Source: Spisula solida (Eukaryota; Mollusca; Bivalvia; Venerida; Mactridae). From it: 64,000 bases of DNA. Below the pieces are notes generated by a model that was not told the DNA's origin, did not search any database, and saw only the letters and a program-made list of their open reading frames with translations. A program made the translations under genes and the position numbers. The DNA lies in the NCBI GenBank assembly GCA_947247005.1, contig OX365947.1, positions 2,556,530 through 2,620,529 on the forward strand. The letters run 5' to 3'. This document shows, one piece after another, positions 44,831-57,134 of this stretch. Within the stretch, counting starts at the first letter, position 1. The number at the start of each line of letters is the position of its first letter.

Positions 44831-44890
44831 CACGTGACGGATGCCGTGCATGACATGATCTGTAGCACGTGACGCGAGTTGCTGCACGTG
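44831..44890. promoter_or_regulatory. Three E-boxes (CACGTG) within 60 bp
   Basis: CACGTG at 44831, 44866 and 44885, the first in TGTCACGTGACG. CACGTGACGCGAG and ATGTGACGCGAG repeat part of the unit. No promoter is identified nearby. Confidence 0.45.
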
Positions 44891-46802
44891 ATCTTTGTAA
44901 TGTGACGCGAGAATGTATTTGGACAGATAAAATTGACCGAGTGATTACAAGGAAAAGACCAGATTGCCAGACTAAATTATGCGTTCTGTGATAGCAATAT
45001 CCACCAAGTTCCCGACTAATTAGTAAAGTCATATGAAGCTTTCGATCTCTGGAGTTGGAAGAGATTTAATTGGTGATTGCCCAAGGCACGTGGATGTTCG
45101 CTGGTATTTGACAGTTCAATACATCAGCCATTGTATGATACCCCACCCACACATGCTTGATGTACACATTTAATTGTTCAATTGTTATATTTGCTTGATT
45201 AAAACGTGTTTTTGTCACAGCTGTACACCTAAATATTGCACTTCTTGAAAGAAACAATCCTGGGCTATTGTGCAACAATAACAATTAATTAACACGTTTA
45301 ATAACCGCAAAATCAACTTATAAATGCTTAGGTTATACATTTTTCACGGTGATGCGATGTGTTTTTCTATCAATTTAGCTTTAACTAAGATCTTATTCAA
45401 ATACAGACAGTGGCCCTTTCAAAACCAATCTTTCGCGATCCCTTTATTGTGATAACGAGTGTCCCCTTTTCCAAGCAAGGGGTTTATCTGATGCATATCG
45501 GGGTCAACTTTAAGCTGATTGCATTGATGGTGGATTAAAAAGTATTTATAGCTCCGTGACTTAAAGTGCACCGTGATGCGAAGCCATAAAATATTATGAA
45601 AACATAAAATTTCATAAAATCATAAAATAGGGTTTAAGACTTGCCATAAATTGAGCGAGCTATAAAAAAGTCACAATTCATGTTGAATGCGTTTATATTT
45701 TACCAAAGATAGATGATTAGAAAAATATCGGGGCCTAGTTTCAGACAGTTTGCACCGATATAAAATCAAGGAGTGTTCTATTCTAGTGTATGTATATAAT
45801 ATGTGGTTTGGAATAATCGAAGGTAAGTGCCGAAGCAATTACGATTTTGAAAACATTTTTACAAATAAGTACATTTTGATTTATGTAATTTATACCATCA
45901 AGTTTATTTTGTATCTTGGGAAGGACTATAGTGCCCCTTTATATCTCTGCTTTGCTTTGATTCTTTAAAATGAACAGTTAATGCCCAATGTCGATTAATG
46001 GGTATGTTATGTTATAGCTTGTATTTTTTAATTTATGTCTTACTCTGACAAATGCATTCACGAACCTTGAAATCGTAATTCGGTTAAAACATGACATAGT
46101 CTTTAATTAAACGATTAAACGGTCGTTTTCTTATCCCGTTGTTGGCTATGACATGCACTTTGGTGTCGATAATCAATCATTGAAAAAAATAATTATACTA
46201 TATGCAACCGCTCATTAGACATGGGTTGGATTCAAATTATAACGGACAATATATCTAACTGTTTAACGCATCATTTGGTGTCTTTCTAGTGATTCTTTGA
46301 ACATTGAACTGCGGCCTCATAATCGGTTTGAATTTCTTCATTATTCGTCTTTTATATTGACCCTGTGTAATATTTATTTTGCATTTAGTACGAAGATCAC
46401 AAAGACGGTTTGTGTGTACATTCATAGCACGGGGTAGTTAAGATGTAATAAACGGGAAGGTTTTTTTAAGTGAGGATATTTAGACCAAACTTTCCGAAAC
46501 GGTATGAACATCTTCATGTGTGGCTCAATCACGCTAGTTATGTACTTTGGACGAAATATGAACATCTGTGGTAAATGAAAACAAAGATACCTGTGTGGTT
46601 TATGATAAAGAAAGTGAGCATTGTTTTTAAGGATAAAAAAAATTATGTCGGTAACGTAAGGTTACGTGCGCTCTGTCGTGATAAGTGTCCACCCGTTATA
46701 TGTACATGTCTACGCTATTGTCTAGACGTTCATTTCGGAAAAAATAGGCATTTGAGTGCAAAACAGCTTTTACAACATTTATTTATTTATCATCTTTGTT
46801 AA
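44891..46802. other. Gene-free stretch
   Basis: No exon recognised. It includes short ATAAAAT repeats at 45585-45630. Confidence 0.4.
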
Positions 46803-46862
46803 TTATTTACCAAATCGGACAGGGAAGGCAGCACTCAACAGAAACAGCAGGGCACGAAATGT
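46803..46862 (-). repeat. Dispersed repeat J, copy 6
   Basis: On the minus strand TGCTGTTTCTGTTGAGTGCT GCCTTCCCTGTCCGATTTGG; the most complete copy. Confidence 0.7.
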
Positions 46863-47756
46863 ACGAGAAAAACGGTGTACAATTAAATTGCTGGTTCCGC
46901 ATGACATTGGCCCCGGTCAAAATGACGAATAATGACATTCGATGACTTGATTGATTATTTGAGCTTGAAAACTATATAATATTAGTCTGGCGGTTATATG
47001 AATTAAAGTATGACTTTGTTCATACTAAATTGTTTAAACTAGGTCGATTGCGAAACACGTACGTCGTAATGCAACTTATATTGACCACACAGACACCTCA
47101 TTTCCGATGGCATCCATCCCACAACAGAATGAGTGAAAAGAAGTTAACTTTTATCTTGAATGCTAAACATTAAGCAACGAAAACACTGGTTTCGTTTTTT
47201 GGCCTTGTCTGACGTGGTCACGTAGCACACCCCTGGCCGTCCACGCTTTGTGAGGACAAACTATCACTAGGTTACGGTATGAAACTGAATATCAATGTCC
47301 GGACCGTCCACCGGCGCTCTACGCGAACACTCTACCACTACGCTATACTATAAACAAGTTTATTAAACAGTAACCTGTGCTAAGCAAACATGGAAACCTG
47401 CATTGAGTGGATGATTTACTGGATGCTTACTACAGGTTTGACTGTACCTTATAATGTGTTAAATTGATAAGCTTACATTGCGCAGTTGTGTATGCATGTT
47501 ACGTCTGTCTATAATTAATGGTTGTTAGCTCGTAAGTGCATTTATCATGTAGTTAACTGGTTTGGGTGTAACAAACATTTGGGTTCATTCAGTCTGTTTA
47601 GTGACAAATGTATAACTAATTATCACGACATATGCGCACGTACTGAAATTCTGCATTAATTTATTCTGCTTTATTTGGCATTAAAATGTAAGGTAATCTC
47701 AAATTATGTGATCGTCAAAAGAACGGGGAATTTGTGAACATTAAAACTCCAAAAAC
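46863..47756. other. Gene-free stretch with two transposon remnants
   Basis: At about 47285-47350 (minus) TAGCGTAGTGGTAGAGTG looks like a worn SINE A box. At 47432-47446 ACAGGTTTGACTGTA is the right end of a mariner-like element (compare 60798); its left end is not found. Confidence 0.4.
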
Positions 47757-47893
47757 TCGATATTACCACAACGTCAATATTAAGACCAACTCGATATTAC
47801 GATAACGTCAGTATTAACACAAACTCGATATTACGATAACGTCAGTATTAACACAAACTCGATATTACGGCAACGTCAATATTAAGACCAACT
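47757..47893. repeat. 34-bp tandem repeat, four copies
   Basis: ACTCGATATTACGATAACGT starts near 47757, 47791, 47825 and 47859; the outer copies are diverged. Confidence 0.85.
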
Positions 47894-48273
47894 TGGCTTG
47901 ATATTACGACAACTCGATAACATAAAAAAACTTGATGTTAAGTTCAGCTCGTTATTAAGACCACCTTAAAGTTTAGGATCATAATTTGCAGATCTATTTC
48001 ACAATTTTGCTCTACACAAAACCTCCATACTTAGACCAACTCAATTAAGACGCATGTTTATAAAAGGATGGTTTTGTTATTGAGGTTACCGCACTTAACT
48101 AAAGTGTAGTTATAATTCATAATTGCCTCCCATTACGGTTGGTTATGCACGAAATTAAAAGTCCACAGTGTGTCATTCATTGCAGGGTGCGTATACATAT
48201 ATATAGGCTTGCTTGAAATATCCATTTTATGGGGATATGGATGGTTCGTTCTGTGTCGGACTCTTGCGTGGAT

Positions 48274-48627
48274 GGCTAGGCGCTGCCGTCGTATCAGTGG
48301 GTGGCTAGGCGCTGCCGTCGTATCAGTGGGTGGCTAGGCGCTGCCGTCGTATCAGTGGATGGCTAGGCGCTGCCGTCGTATCAGTTGGTGGCTAGGCGCT
48401 GCCGTCGTATCCGTGGGTGGCTAGGCGATGCCGTCGTATCAGTGGGTGGCTAGGCGATGCCGTCGTATCAGTGGGTGGCTAGGCGATACCGTCGTACCAA
48501 TGGGTGGCTAGGCGCTGCCGTCGTATCAGTGGGTGGCTAGGCGCTGCCGTCGTATCAGTGGGTGGTTAGGCGCTGTCGTCGTATCAGCGGGTGGCTAGGC
48601 GATGCCGCCGTATCCGTGTGTGGCTTT
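48274..48627. repeat. 29-bp GC-rich minisatellite, about 12 copies
   Basis: Unit GGTGGCTAGGCGCTGCCGTC plus GTATCAGTG. Variants GATGCC and GATACC cluster in the middle. It stands out as GC-rich in AT-rich surroundings. Confidence 0.95.
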
Positions 48628-50429
48628 GGATTGTCTGTGCGCTACGGTATTAACTGTAGATTATAATATCATATGTACTCCTAGTCTGAATAAGGCGTGC
48701 ATGTACGACACACATATATGAACATTGTCTACATGACTACTGTGTTGGTAATAAAACAAGCGTACCATGAGATACTGGTACAATATAATCGAGCTTCGCA
48801 ATTTCACACTAGATGATTATGACTTTAATGTTTCCATAATGAGTGTGATTTGAAATTTTATTATCGTATATATGTTAGAATGTGTTTGTGTAAGTTCACT
48901 GTAGTGGGTTAACGATATTTGTTGAATTGTCAAGGTTTTACAGACGAGGGGACTGTTTTAAAGTGAGTTTGTATTTGTTGGTGTTGCTGTGGTTGCTATT
49001 TCTCTTTTGCAAAGGGATCTAAGTCAGGTATATATAAGCAATACCATGTCGGGTAGGGTGGAAGCGTGATGGAGACCACAGGGTCATGCCGTGTAGGGTG
49101 GTATAGGGTGGGAAAGACCACAGGGTCATGTCATGACTATTCCAGCTACGAGCTGATAACACACAATACGAGCCCCGAGTGTGGTCCCAAAATTCCATAT
49201 GACAGGCCAAATCAACGGCTTCAATACTCACATTTTCTATATCATACTATTTTACATAGTAATAAGCATTGAATAAATAAGAGGAAAATGCAATACAAAT
49301 GTATTTTGAAAATCGTCAGATTTTTCAGTGAATTCTGTACTTTCTGGTATTTGGGGCGTCCGGTTTTCTTGCAATTCCGGTATTAAGACGTCCGGTTTTC
49401 TGGATGTTCAGTATTAAGGCGTCGGTTTTTAGGTATAAATGAACAAGTTTTTGGGTATACTGTTTTGCTAACGTATCATTTTTCATTTGCACAAAGGTTT
49501 CGGTGCAACGTCTTGGTTCGTGTTTCCAATTTTGTTTTTGATATTTTGATAATAAAATAAATAAACTTTCTGGTCGCTTCGGGTCATCACAATATGTTTT
49601 CTAGTTCTTTGATTGCAAGCAAACATAGATAATACGACATCGTAACTTTGCTTAATAATTGCACGTCTTTCCTGTATTGATATAAGTTATTTGAGTTGAT
49701 CTAAAGTCACATGACGTGTAGAGATTATGTATATTATGTATCATATCATAGGAATGTACTTAATATATAGCCCAACACATTATACTAATTTCCTGTTTGT
49801 TTATCGGATTTGATTTTTTCCTTAATTTCGCCCGAAGTGAAATCAAATAATACAGAAATTACTTAGAGCCGACCACAAAAAGGCGAGCTATCATAGCATA
49901 TTATCTACTGTAATTTTCGTCACTTAATATTGGGTACATTATAAATAAAATAATCAAAATTCCTAACTATTGGTTCAATGAAGTTTAAACGTTGTATATT
50001 GACACAAACCGTTATTTTATAGAATAAAGAATGACTTAATTATATTTGTAATTATTTAAAAATGAACACAGGTGTAAAGTTTGTAAACCAATGTTGAATA
50101 AAGACGACACGGTCAATTATCAAATCATTTTTGATTGACCTCAGATCTGGTTAGTCATCTATAATTCTAACATGTTCAAATATTTTACATGCAAGCATTA
50201 TACACATTAATATCAATATGTCTTCCAATATGCGTATCGCATCGGTTGGTGTTCGGGTTTACCATACTTCCACTAGAGACCGCGAAAATCTTCAGTGGTT
50301 AAACTACGGTCGGACCATTGCTAGTTCGCTTTTACTACTACTTTTCTGTCCCATCTTCAAACCTACACAAACGAAAAAAAATGTGTTGGCCCCTGGAGCA
50401 ATCGGACATGCGCAGATAATCGAACCTGG
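48628..50429. other. Gene-free stretch with short duplications
   Basis: Two copies of about 53 bp (AGACCACAGGGTCATG) lie at 49041-49130, and two to three copies of GGCGTCCGGTTTTCT at 49340-49440. No exon recognised. Confidence 0.45.
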
Positions 50430-50843
50430 CCCCAATTCCACGAAAAACTTAAGTTTTTGCTCAGTTGAGATTGCTATTTTAAAAACATATTTTGTTGGTT
50501 AAATGATTTTCATGTATATTTGTATTTATTGTTGCGTCACAGTGAAATGTCAATTTCATAGAGCAATACATAATAAGTCCATTTTTTACAGAAAATAGTG
50601 CTTAAATTAGAAACATCTAAAGTAAAAGCGTAAGTCTGTTATAACAAGCTCAAGTACGAAGTTCTTATTGTTCATAAGTATTTCATACAAAAACACATCC
50701 TAAATCATTATTTAGCAATAAATACTCAGTTTCCGGTAGCAATCTACATCACAAGACTATAATTGTAGACTAGTCATATAATACATTCTAAATAGCAGTC
50801 TCAGCTGAGCAATAACTTAGGGTTTTTTTTCGTGGAATTGGGG
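50430..50843. mobile_element. 414-bp inverted-repeat element (MITE-like)
   Basis: CCCCAATTCCACGAAAAA at the left and its complement at the right. The match continues through CTTAAG/CTAAGT, TTGCTCAGYTGAGA and TTGCTATTT, about 45 bp per end with gaps. No ORF of its own; the open frame 50218-50502 enters it. Target duplication unclear. Confidence 0.75.
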
Positions 50844-51332
50844 AAAGACCATACAATAGTTTGCACCAAATCCCAGTCATAGTCTATATCGACCATTCAG
50901 GCTCTATGGATGTTGACGAGTTGTTCCGATTGAAGTTTGAATCGAGCTTTGTCAGTCACGTAGTCACGGTTTCATATTTTTATGAACCGTCTTAGTGTCG
51001 TAATGGCTGGGTATGTAAAGGAGAGATCACGTTTGTATACAAAGGGATTAGTATCACCAGCTAGCTATTGGTGAATGGCAGGTTGTCATTGTTCATTCAT
51101 CAAATATATTTCTGGTGGGCATTTTGCATATCGAGCATACGGTGATCTCTCCTATAATGGGGCACATCACTTACTCAAATTTTTCCCACATGGATCACTA
51201 TAGGTGTGTTTCTAGGTTATGCATGTTTATGTACTTTAATCATAGAGTTTGTACAGTAAATACCCCTGTTTAGCTATCGGAGTTGGAAATTTACCTATAG
51301 TGTATTAATTGGTGTTATGCTACATTTAACAA
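50844..51332. other. Gene-free stretch
   Basis: No exon or repeat recognised. Confidence 0.4.
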
Positions 51333-51530
51333 TGATTGGCAAAACGAACGACGTTCTTTGTTAAATATACCATCACAAAAAACATACATAAATTACTAAT
51401 ACATTTTGTGAACTCTTTATCGAGGCAATGATGTGATCTGATTGACAAAACTAAGGTCTTTGTTGAATGCTACCACAAACATACACAATTATAAATTTTA
51501 TGAACCCTTTATCAATAATGTGATGCAATT
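51333..51530. repeat. Tandem duplication of about 100 bp
   Basis: TGATTGGCAAAACGAACGAC ... TTTGTGAACTCTTTATC is followed by TGATTGACAAAACTAAGG ... TTATGAACCCTTTATC in the same order. Confidence 0.7.
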
Positions 51531-52394
51531 ATGATTACCAGTCGTTCTAACATCAAAATGATGTTATCTCTATAACGGTGTCTTTTAGGTATAATATTGA
51601 CACCCTAAGGGGACCGACTGAGCCCCTTTAACATCATGAAACTAGCAGATACGTATCTCTTAACTAAATTTTGACTCTAGATTTCAAAATAATTTATTAC
51701 CCCCAATGTATTATGTCTGTCGACACTTATTGAGCCGTGTCAGAAAGTTTTAACGAGCTATATTCAACACGTTCGGTTAAACATTTGTCAGTTTTTGATT
51801 TAACACCTGGATTTGGATGCATATTTACATAATAAATTTGAATTTAAGACCAATATTGTCTGGCCTTAGCATACAAAGGTTATCGTATTTATTCACAAAA
51901 TGTAACAGTTACCTGTGATTTGAGGACAAGTGGATATATTGTATATCAAATAACTGGTATCACTGTCTAGCAGGTATAGTTTTCCTTATTATTTTCTTAC
52001 AGATGAGATACATTATATGGTACATTTTTTATAGCCTGACAGATCAGTGTTGTCACATCTGTGAATAAGGAACATTTTTCTTTTGCATTTTAGCCAATGT
52101 TTGTTTATTTTAATACTTACATACAGTATGATGTATATACACAATGAAGTTCATTTTGAAAATACAAGCGTGTTAAGAACAGGAAAAAAACTTTTGCAAT
52201 ACTAGTATGAGGGCTATGGCTAGGGCCGAGTATAATCTGAACAAGCCATCGCGATCACTAACTAGGCACCGGCTTTCTCTGACAATGCAGTATTATTTTA
52301 TCTACATCATCTGTTAATAATAACAGAGATGGTCTAAATATTTTATGGAACATGTCCTTATAGTATAATATTACAAACTATCAAAAAATTCTAA
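51531..52394. other. Gene-free stretch
   Basis: No exon recognised. At about 52216 GGGCCGAGTATAATCTG resembles the tail of SINE family S. Confidence 0.4.
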
Positions 52395-52528
52395 ACCGAG
52401 CATAGCCTTTATTTGTCAGTCAGCTTTCCTGCTGAAGTATGGCAGGCATGCGAGTGCCTCTGTCCGTATTTAAACCCGGGTCGTCAGATTGGACGGCAAG
52501 CGCGCTGACCACTGAGCTACGGAGGCTA
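52395..52528 (-). mobile_element. SINE family S, copy 3
   Basis: On the minus strand: head CTCCGTAGCTCAGTGGTCAG, B box GGGTTTAAATAC, body ATACTTCAGCAGGAAAGCTG, tail AATAAAGGCTATGCTCGG. Same order as copies 1 and 2. Confidence 0.82.
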
Positions 52529-54269
52529 GAAAAGACATTTTACACTGTATATGAAAATTATCTGTGTCATCTTTTTGTTGATACGTGATATAATTTCAAA
52601 ACATGGTCGAAACAGTTAAATGCCAGTTGAAAACCGATCAACGTGTGAAACTGGCAACTTGTGGATTATCAAATATATAAATCTAAAACAAACAATAGAA
52701 TCAAACAGTCGACTATTGTCATATGTTATAGTTGGTTATCACATGGTTAGTATAGATGATATTAATCTATACAAAGTGTTTAACGTGAAATGAAACCCAA
52801 TCTTTAATGTTAACGTGCCTAGGTAGGCATACACCCGGGTATCACCTTAACACAATATCCCATGGTAACAGTTGTCATAAAATACTATCGTAGATTTTTT
52901 AGATAATATACATTATAGGAGTAGTAAGCAAATCTGAAGAAAAAAACTAGAACAGTTAGCATAAAAAGGATAAATCCATGAATAGGCATAGATCTACCCG
53001 TTTTTTTTTGTCAAAGAAGTCATAACCTTTACATCTTAAGGAATCACTTTTAATTTGAGATCTTTTAATTGTGTTTTTTTTTCGGCCGCCATTTTGAATC
53101 ACATTCTGAGAAATCATGCACTTCCGGTTGTGGTTAAATTCCGCACCTAGACTGAGGTCGGAAAACCCGTTATGTTCGTACTTGTACTTATTGGTGTACG
53201 TCGATATATATTAAGGAAAACAGTAAATCGTTGTACAATCTTCAAAATCAGTTAATGTCATAATTGTGATGTTTAATGATGCAGATGTATAACAGCATTG
53301 TGGTGAAGACGCGAGCACACAGGGACACTTATTAAGGCCCTAAAACACTTAATTAATGTGTTCATAAAGTGACACTATAAGTATTGTCTACTTTCGATTG
53401 TACATGTATCAAGTTAACGTACGTACATGACCAATTGGCAGATATAAATCAATGAAAAGAGGAAGTTTTCAGCTGTAAGAAAGTACAAAGAAATAACAGA
53501 GAGCATGCTTCTTCTAAAGAATTGTTTGTTTATCTGACACCAGCCCGATTTTAAAAAACTCTTGCCTACTTTCACTTTCATATTTAAATCAAAATGTCAA
53601 AAAGTTCAAAACAAAACAGACACAATGCGTTTCACCATTTCCAGTCAATCCAATGTTTCTTTCATATGCCCGGTATCACCATTCGGTCGCGTTAGCATTT
53701 CGGATGGTTCTAGTGACGTCACACATTAGGGGATTTTCTTGAAACTTAAACTTGGCAGCGATACTGACGTTTTGTTTGTTTTCGCGTCTGAACTTTGATA
53801 AATTGTACGAAAATATATAATACATATCTACACGGTTTTCACGCCTTGCCAAAAATGACTAAAATTACAAGATTGACCATGTGATAAATTGCATAACAGC
53901 AGCTGACTTCAGGTGGCAGGCAGTTTCCTTGCGTTCTGAACAGACGCGCATTGTCACTTGGTTCAGTTTTAGCTTTTAGATAGTCACAACTTTAAACAAA
54001 GATTTACTTATATTCGCTGACAAACAGAAAACAAAAACCTTGTTTTTTTTGCTTTTCGTGACTTGGAGCAGCCGACATTTTCATTATTTAACCCAACGAG
54101 CACTTAAATGACAGAAAGGACAGAAATGACACAGCACTTACCATACTCTGCAGCTGGCCTAATGTTACATTTCTGTATCTAAATTTAAATTTGAAACTTT
54201 TGCACTTAAAGACATCATGGGCTAGCAAGAGTTTGTGGTATTTGTTAAGGCGTATGTAAAACTGGACTA
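52529..54269. other. Gene-free stretch
   Basis: No exon recognised. A perfect CRE palindrome (GTGACGTCAC) lies at about 53713 in a CG-richer patch (53660-53800) that could be regulatory. Confidence 0.4.
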
Positions 54270-54440
54270 GGGGTTCCCTTTCAACCACGACATGTCCCTT
54301 TGATAGTGACCCCTGGAAATTCTTCAAAGCCACATTTTAACCCAATGATTTTGACTGAAGGGTCGTATTTTCTTTAAATGGTGGACAAATTTGCTAAAAA
54401 TTGTAAAATCCAGTAATTTTTTTTCATATGGCCCTTAATA
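54270..54440 (+). repeat. Dispersed repeat M, copy 1
   Basis: AAAGCCACATTTTAACCC and TGAAGGGTCGTATTTTCT match 61635-61805 and, less well, 59378-59480. The minus-strand open frame over it is not a gene. Confidence 0.65.
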
Positions 54441-55153
54441 ACCAGACCCTAATGTCACCCCTAAATACTAGTAGACTGTTCATATAGCGACGGTTTAACG
54501 GACACGTCGTACTAATCAACTACATATAATACAACCAAACCCGATATTGATAATAAATAATGTTATTTTTACTCTGAGGTGGTCTTTTAACCAAGGTAAA
54601 ATTCAAAAATAAAGACAAAACTGGGCCGTGAAAAGTTAGACTGTTCATGAGATAAGCTTACATGTATATACAAATAAACCTCACCTAAAGACCACCTCAA
54701 TAATAAGACCACTCCATAATTTCAGTTTTCATAATTTTCCACTCACAAAGTTCAGGTCTTTACTTAAACTCAGTTTTAAGACAAACTGTTTTATAAGACC
54801 ATAGAGCATGAGAGTGAAACTCTTTGCCATCCAGCTTTGTTTGATTTCACTTTTCATTCAAAATTCCTTATCCGTTAAAACTTTATATTTACATCTTGTT
54901 ATGCACGTATAGATAAGTTGAAAAAATACGACATTATTTAACAAGGTTGGTACCCATGAAATGTTTAGTTTCTATGTATGATCTTACGTGCTTCCCATGC
55001 TCTCGTTGGTGACCTGCTATGTAATGAGTTTTTCTGAATAACATCGGATTAAAGTTTTGTTTTAACATGGCTTGAGATTCTTAAGCCATTGTGCTTTGTG
55101 AAGACTGGTGATGGATTTGTATTTGATCATATAAGCACACTTCATGAGGTAAT

Positions 55154-55379
55154 GCCTAGGTCCCACTGAGGAATTCCTCATCGGTGATGTTCTGCCGATT
55201 TCTTCCGATACCACCCGATTCATCACGCTTCATTCCTATATCACAATTGTCTTATGACTTCCCCGAAGCTTCCCCTAGAACGCGACGCACCTGCCAAGTT
55301 CCCGATGTCCTGATAACTCATTATTAATGTCCACCGGGTGTAAATCGCCGAGGCAAAAACTGCTCAGTGGGACATAGGC
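55154..55379. mobile_element. 226-bp inverted-repeat element (MITE-like)
   Basis: GCCTAGGTCCCACTGAG at the left and CTCAGTGGGACATAGGC at the right, one mismatch in 17. No ORF. Target duplication not clear. Confidence 0.7.
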
Positions 55380-55788
55380 TTAAAACAAGGTGTATATCCC
55401 CCTGCTTATCTGATGTCCCGTTTTCACCTACAACGTTTTTAACACGAATTTGTGACTACGACATAGCCATGATAAATATGTTTTTAACAAATAAGTTTCC
55501 TCGTAAAATAAAGTATTTTATTATTATTTATATCATCACTATTACTTTTGGGGATGTTGTTGTTTTTGTTGCTGCTATTGTTGAATCGCACGCTATGAAA
55601 ACCGGGCGATCAACTCCTATCCGGGGATGGTACGGTTTCATGGAGTTTTTGATATTACATGTATTAGAGCTGAAATAAACCAGGCACGAATTTCAGGAGA
55701 AGGCACGAAATTATGAGACAGAGGTGTACTGTTATTTTGACCAGCCGCGGAAATAGTCGCTGTGCGTAACAACCCATTTTAGCATGTA

Positions 55789-55871
55789 CAGTCAAACCTG
55801 TCTGTAAGGACCACTTATGAGAACAACACACATTGGTCTTTCAGATTGACAATAATAATAATAAATCATCC

Positions 55872-55931
<60 letters not shown>

Positions 55932-56049
55932 CCTTAATAATAAGATTACACCTAAATTAAGACCGCCATCGTCTAGTCCATTTCCATTGTTTTATTCAAC
56001 AAAAATACCAGCTTTCAAGTATGGTCTTATTATTGAGGTTTTTATACTG
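55789..56049. mobile_element. Mariner-like MITE with an internal TTA microsatellite
   Basis: The left end is TA then CAGTCAAACCTGTCTGTAAG; the right end is GGTCTTATTATTGAGG ... ACTG then TA. Ends CAGT...ACTG flanked by TA fit Tc1/mariner-type elements. About 20 TTA units (55872-55930) lie inside. Confidence 0.55.
55872..55930. repeat. TTA trinucleotide microsatellite
   Basis: About 20 uninterrupted units. Confidence 0.97.
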
Positions 56050-56503
56050 TATACGCCCCCGACCACTGCCAATGTGCCACCCTGTCAGGCAACACCGCAC
56101 TGTACATGGCGTGTATCAGCCAGCGACGTTACCGATTTAGTTATAAGTGTATATTGCTATTTATAATTCATTCATCGCTCTATATATAAAATTTAATTAT
56201 AAAATAGAAACTCGAGTAGTTGGGAAGTATATATAATAGAAGGAAAAGCAATTCATGTTGAATCTACAACATACCGAGGTAATATACACTCTACTGCATA
56301 TAACACTTCACTTAAAGCAGGCTGGCTAGACATTGATAGAGGTGTGTGAGCATGTGGACATTGCCCTGTGACAGTGTCTGACGACCTCTGAAATTGAAAA
56401 AATATATATCATTTTTAACCCTCTGGATAGTGGATAATGCCTATAAATTGTTCGTTATTTACACATTTTAACGTATTATGTATAGAAATGGACCTAATTT
56501 GAC

Positions 56504-56627
56504 CACAGGTAACTGTATCATTAAAAAAGAGTAAAAAATATATTTTTTATAAAATTTATTATATCTTATACATTTTATAAAAAAAGTATTTTTTGTTTAC
56601 TCTTTATTAATGATTCAGTTACCTGTG
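56504..56627. mobile_element. 124-bp near-perfect palindrome
   Basis: CACAGGTAACTGTATCATTA at the left and TAATGATTCAGTTACCTGTG at the right continue inward through AAAGAGTAAA/TTTACTCTTT and AAAAAATA/TATTTTTT. It would fold into a long AT-rich hairpin. Probably a foldback MITE; class unknown. Confidence 0.8.
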
Positions 56628-56900
56628 CGTTTGACCTCTTAAATTTCAAAAAAGGCCTATTTTGACCATCATAATTCTGCTGATAAAACTGTTCATCTAA
56701 GTATTCGTATAATGACGGTATTAGTACTGGGGTTTGAAATGACCCTTAAAATGTCCCTTCGGTTCTTAAAAATTCCAACAAAAATGTTTCCGTATTCTGA
56801 ATGAAGGGAAAATTATAGGTTAGTTAATGTATAATTGTTAAACAATGGCAAGTTCTGCATGATACAGAATTATATTGTATGCAGCATTTTATTCATCCTA

Positions 56901-57134
56901 CACTAAAATCGTTAATTTTCGCGGATATTCAATTTCGTGGATTTTGGTAAAATGGTAATTTGGTGATTTCTAAAATTCGTGGAATTTAAAACATCGAAAT
57001 AAACTGTTTTTGTTACATATATTTAAGGTCATGCATTCGAGGGGATTCGATTTCGCGATCGAGTGGTCAGTTCTGTCGTATCATCTGCGACATTTATGAA
57101 AGTTAACCCACCGCGAATATTAATCATTTTACAG
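56901..57134. mobile_element. 234-bp inverted-repeat element (MITE-like)
   Basis: CACTAAAATCGTTAATTTTC and the complement of the right end (CTGTAAAATGATTAATATTC) match at 16 of 20 bases and continue as GCGG. TA flanks both sides. The interior has further TTCGCGGAT-type phrases. Confidence 0.6.

Noticed and set aside
54088..54333. 81-codon minus-strand frame with ATG
   Set aside because: Overlaps dispersed repeat M; no domain recognised and no promoter or splice signal visible.
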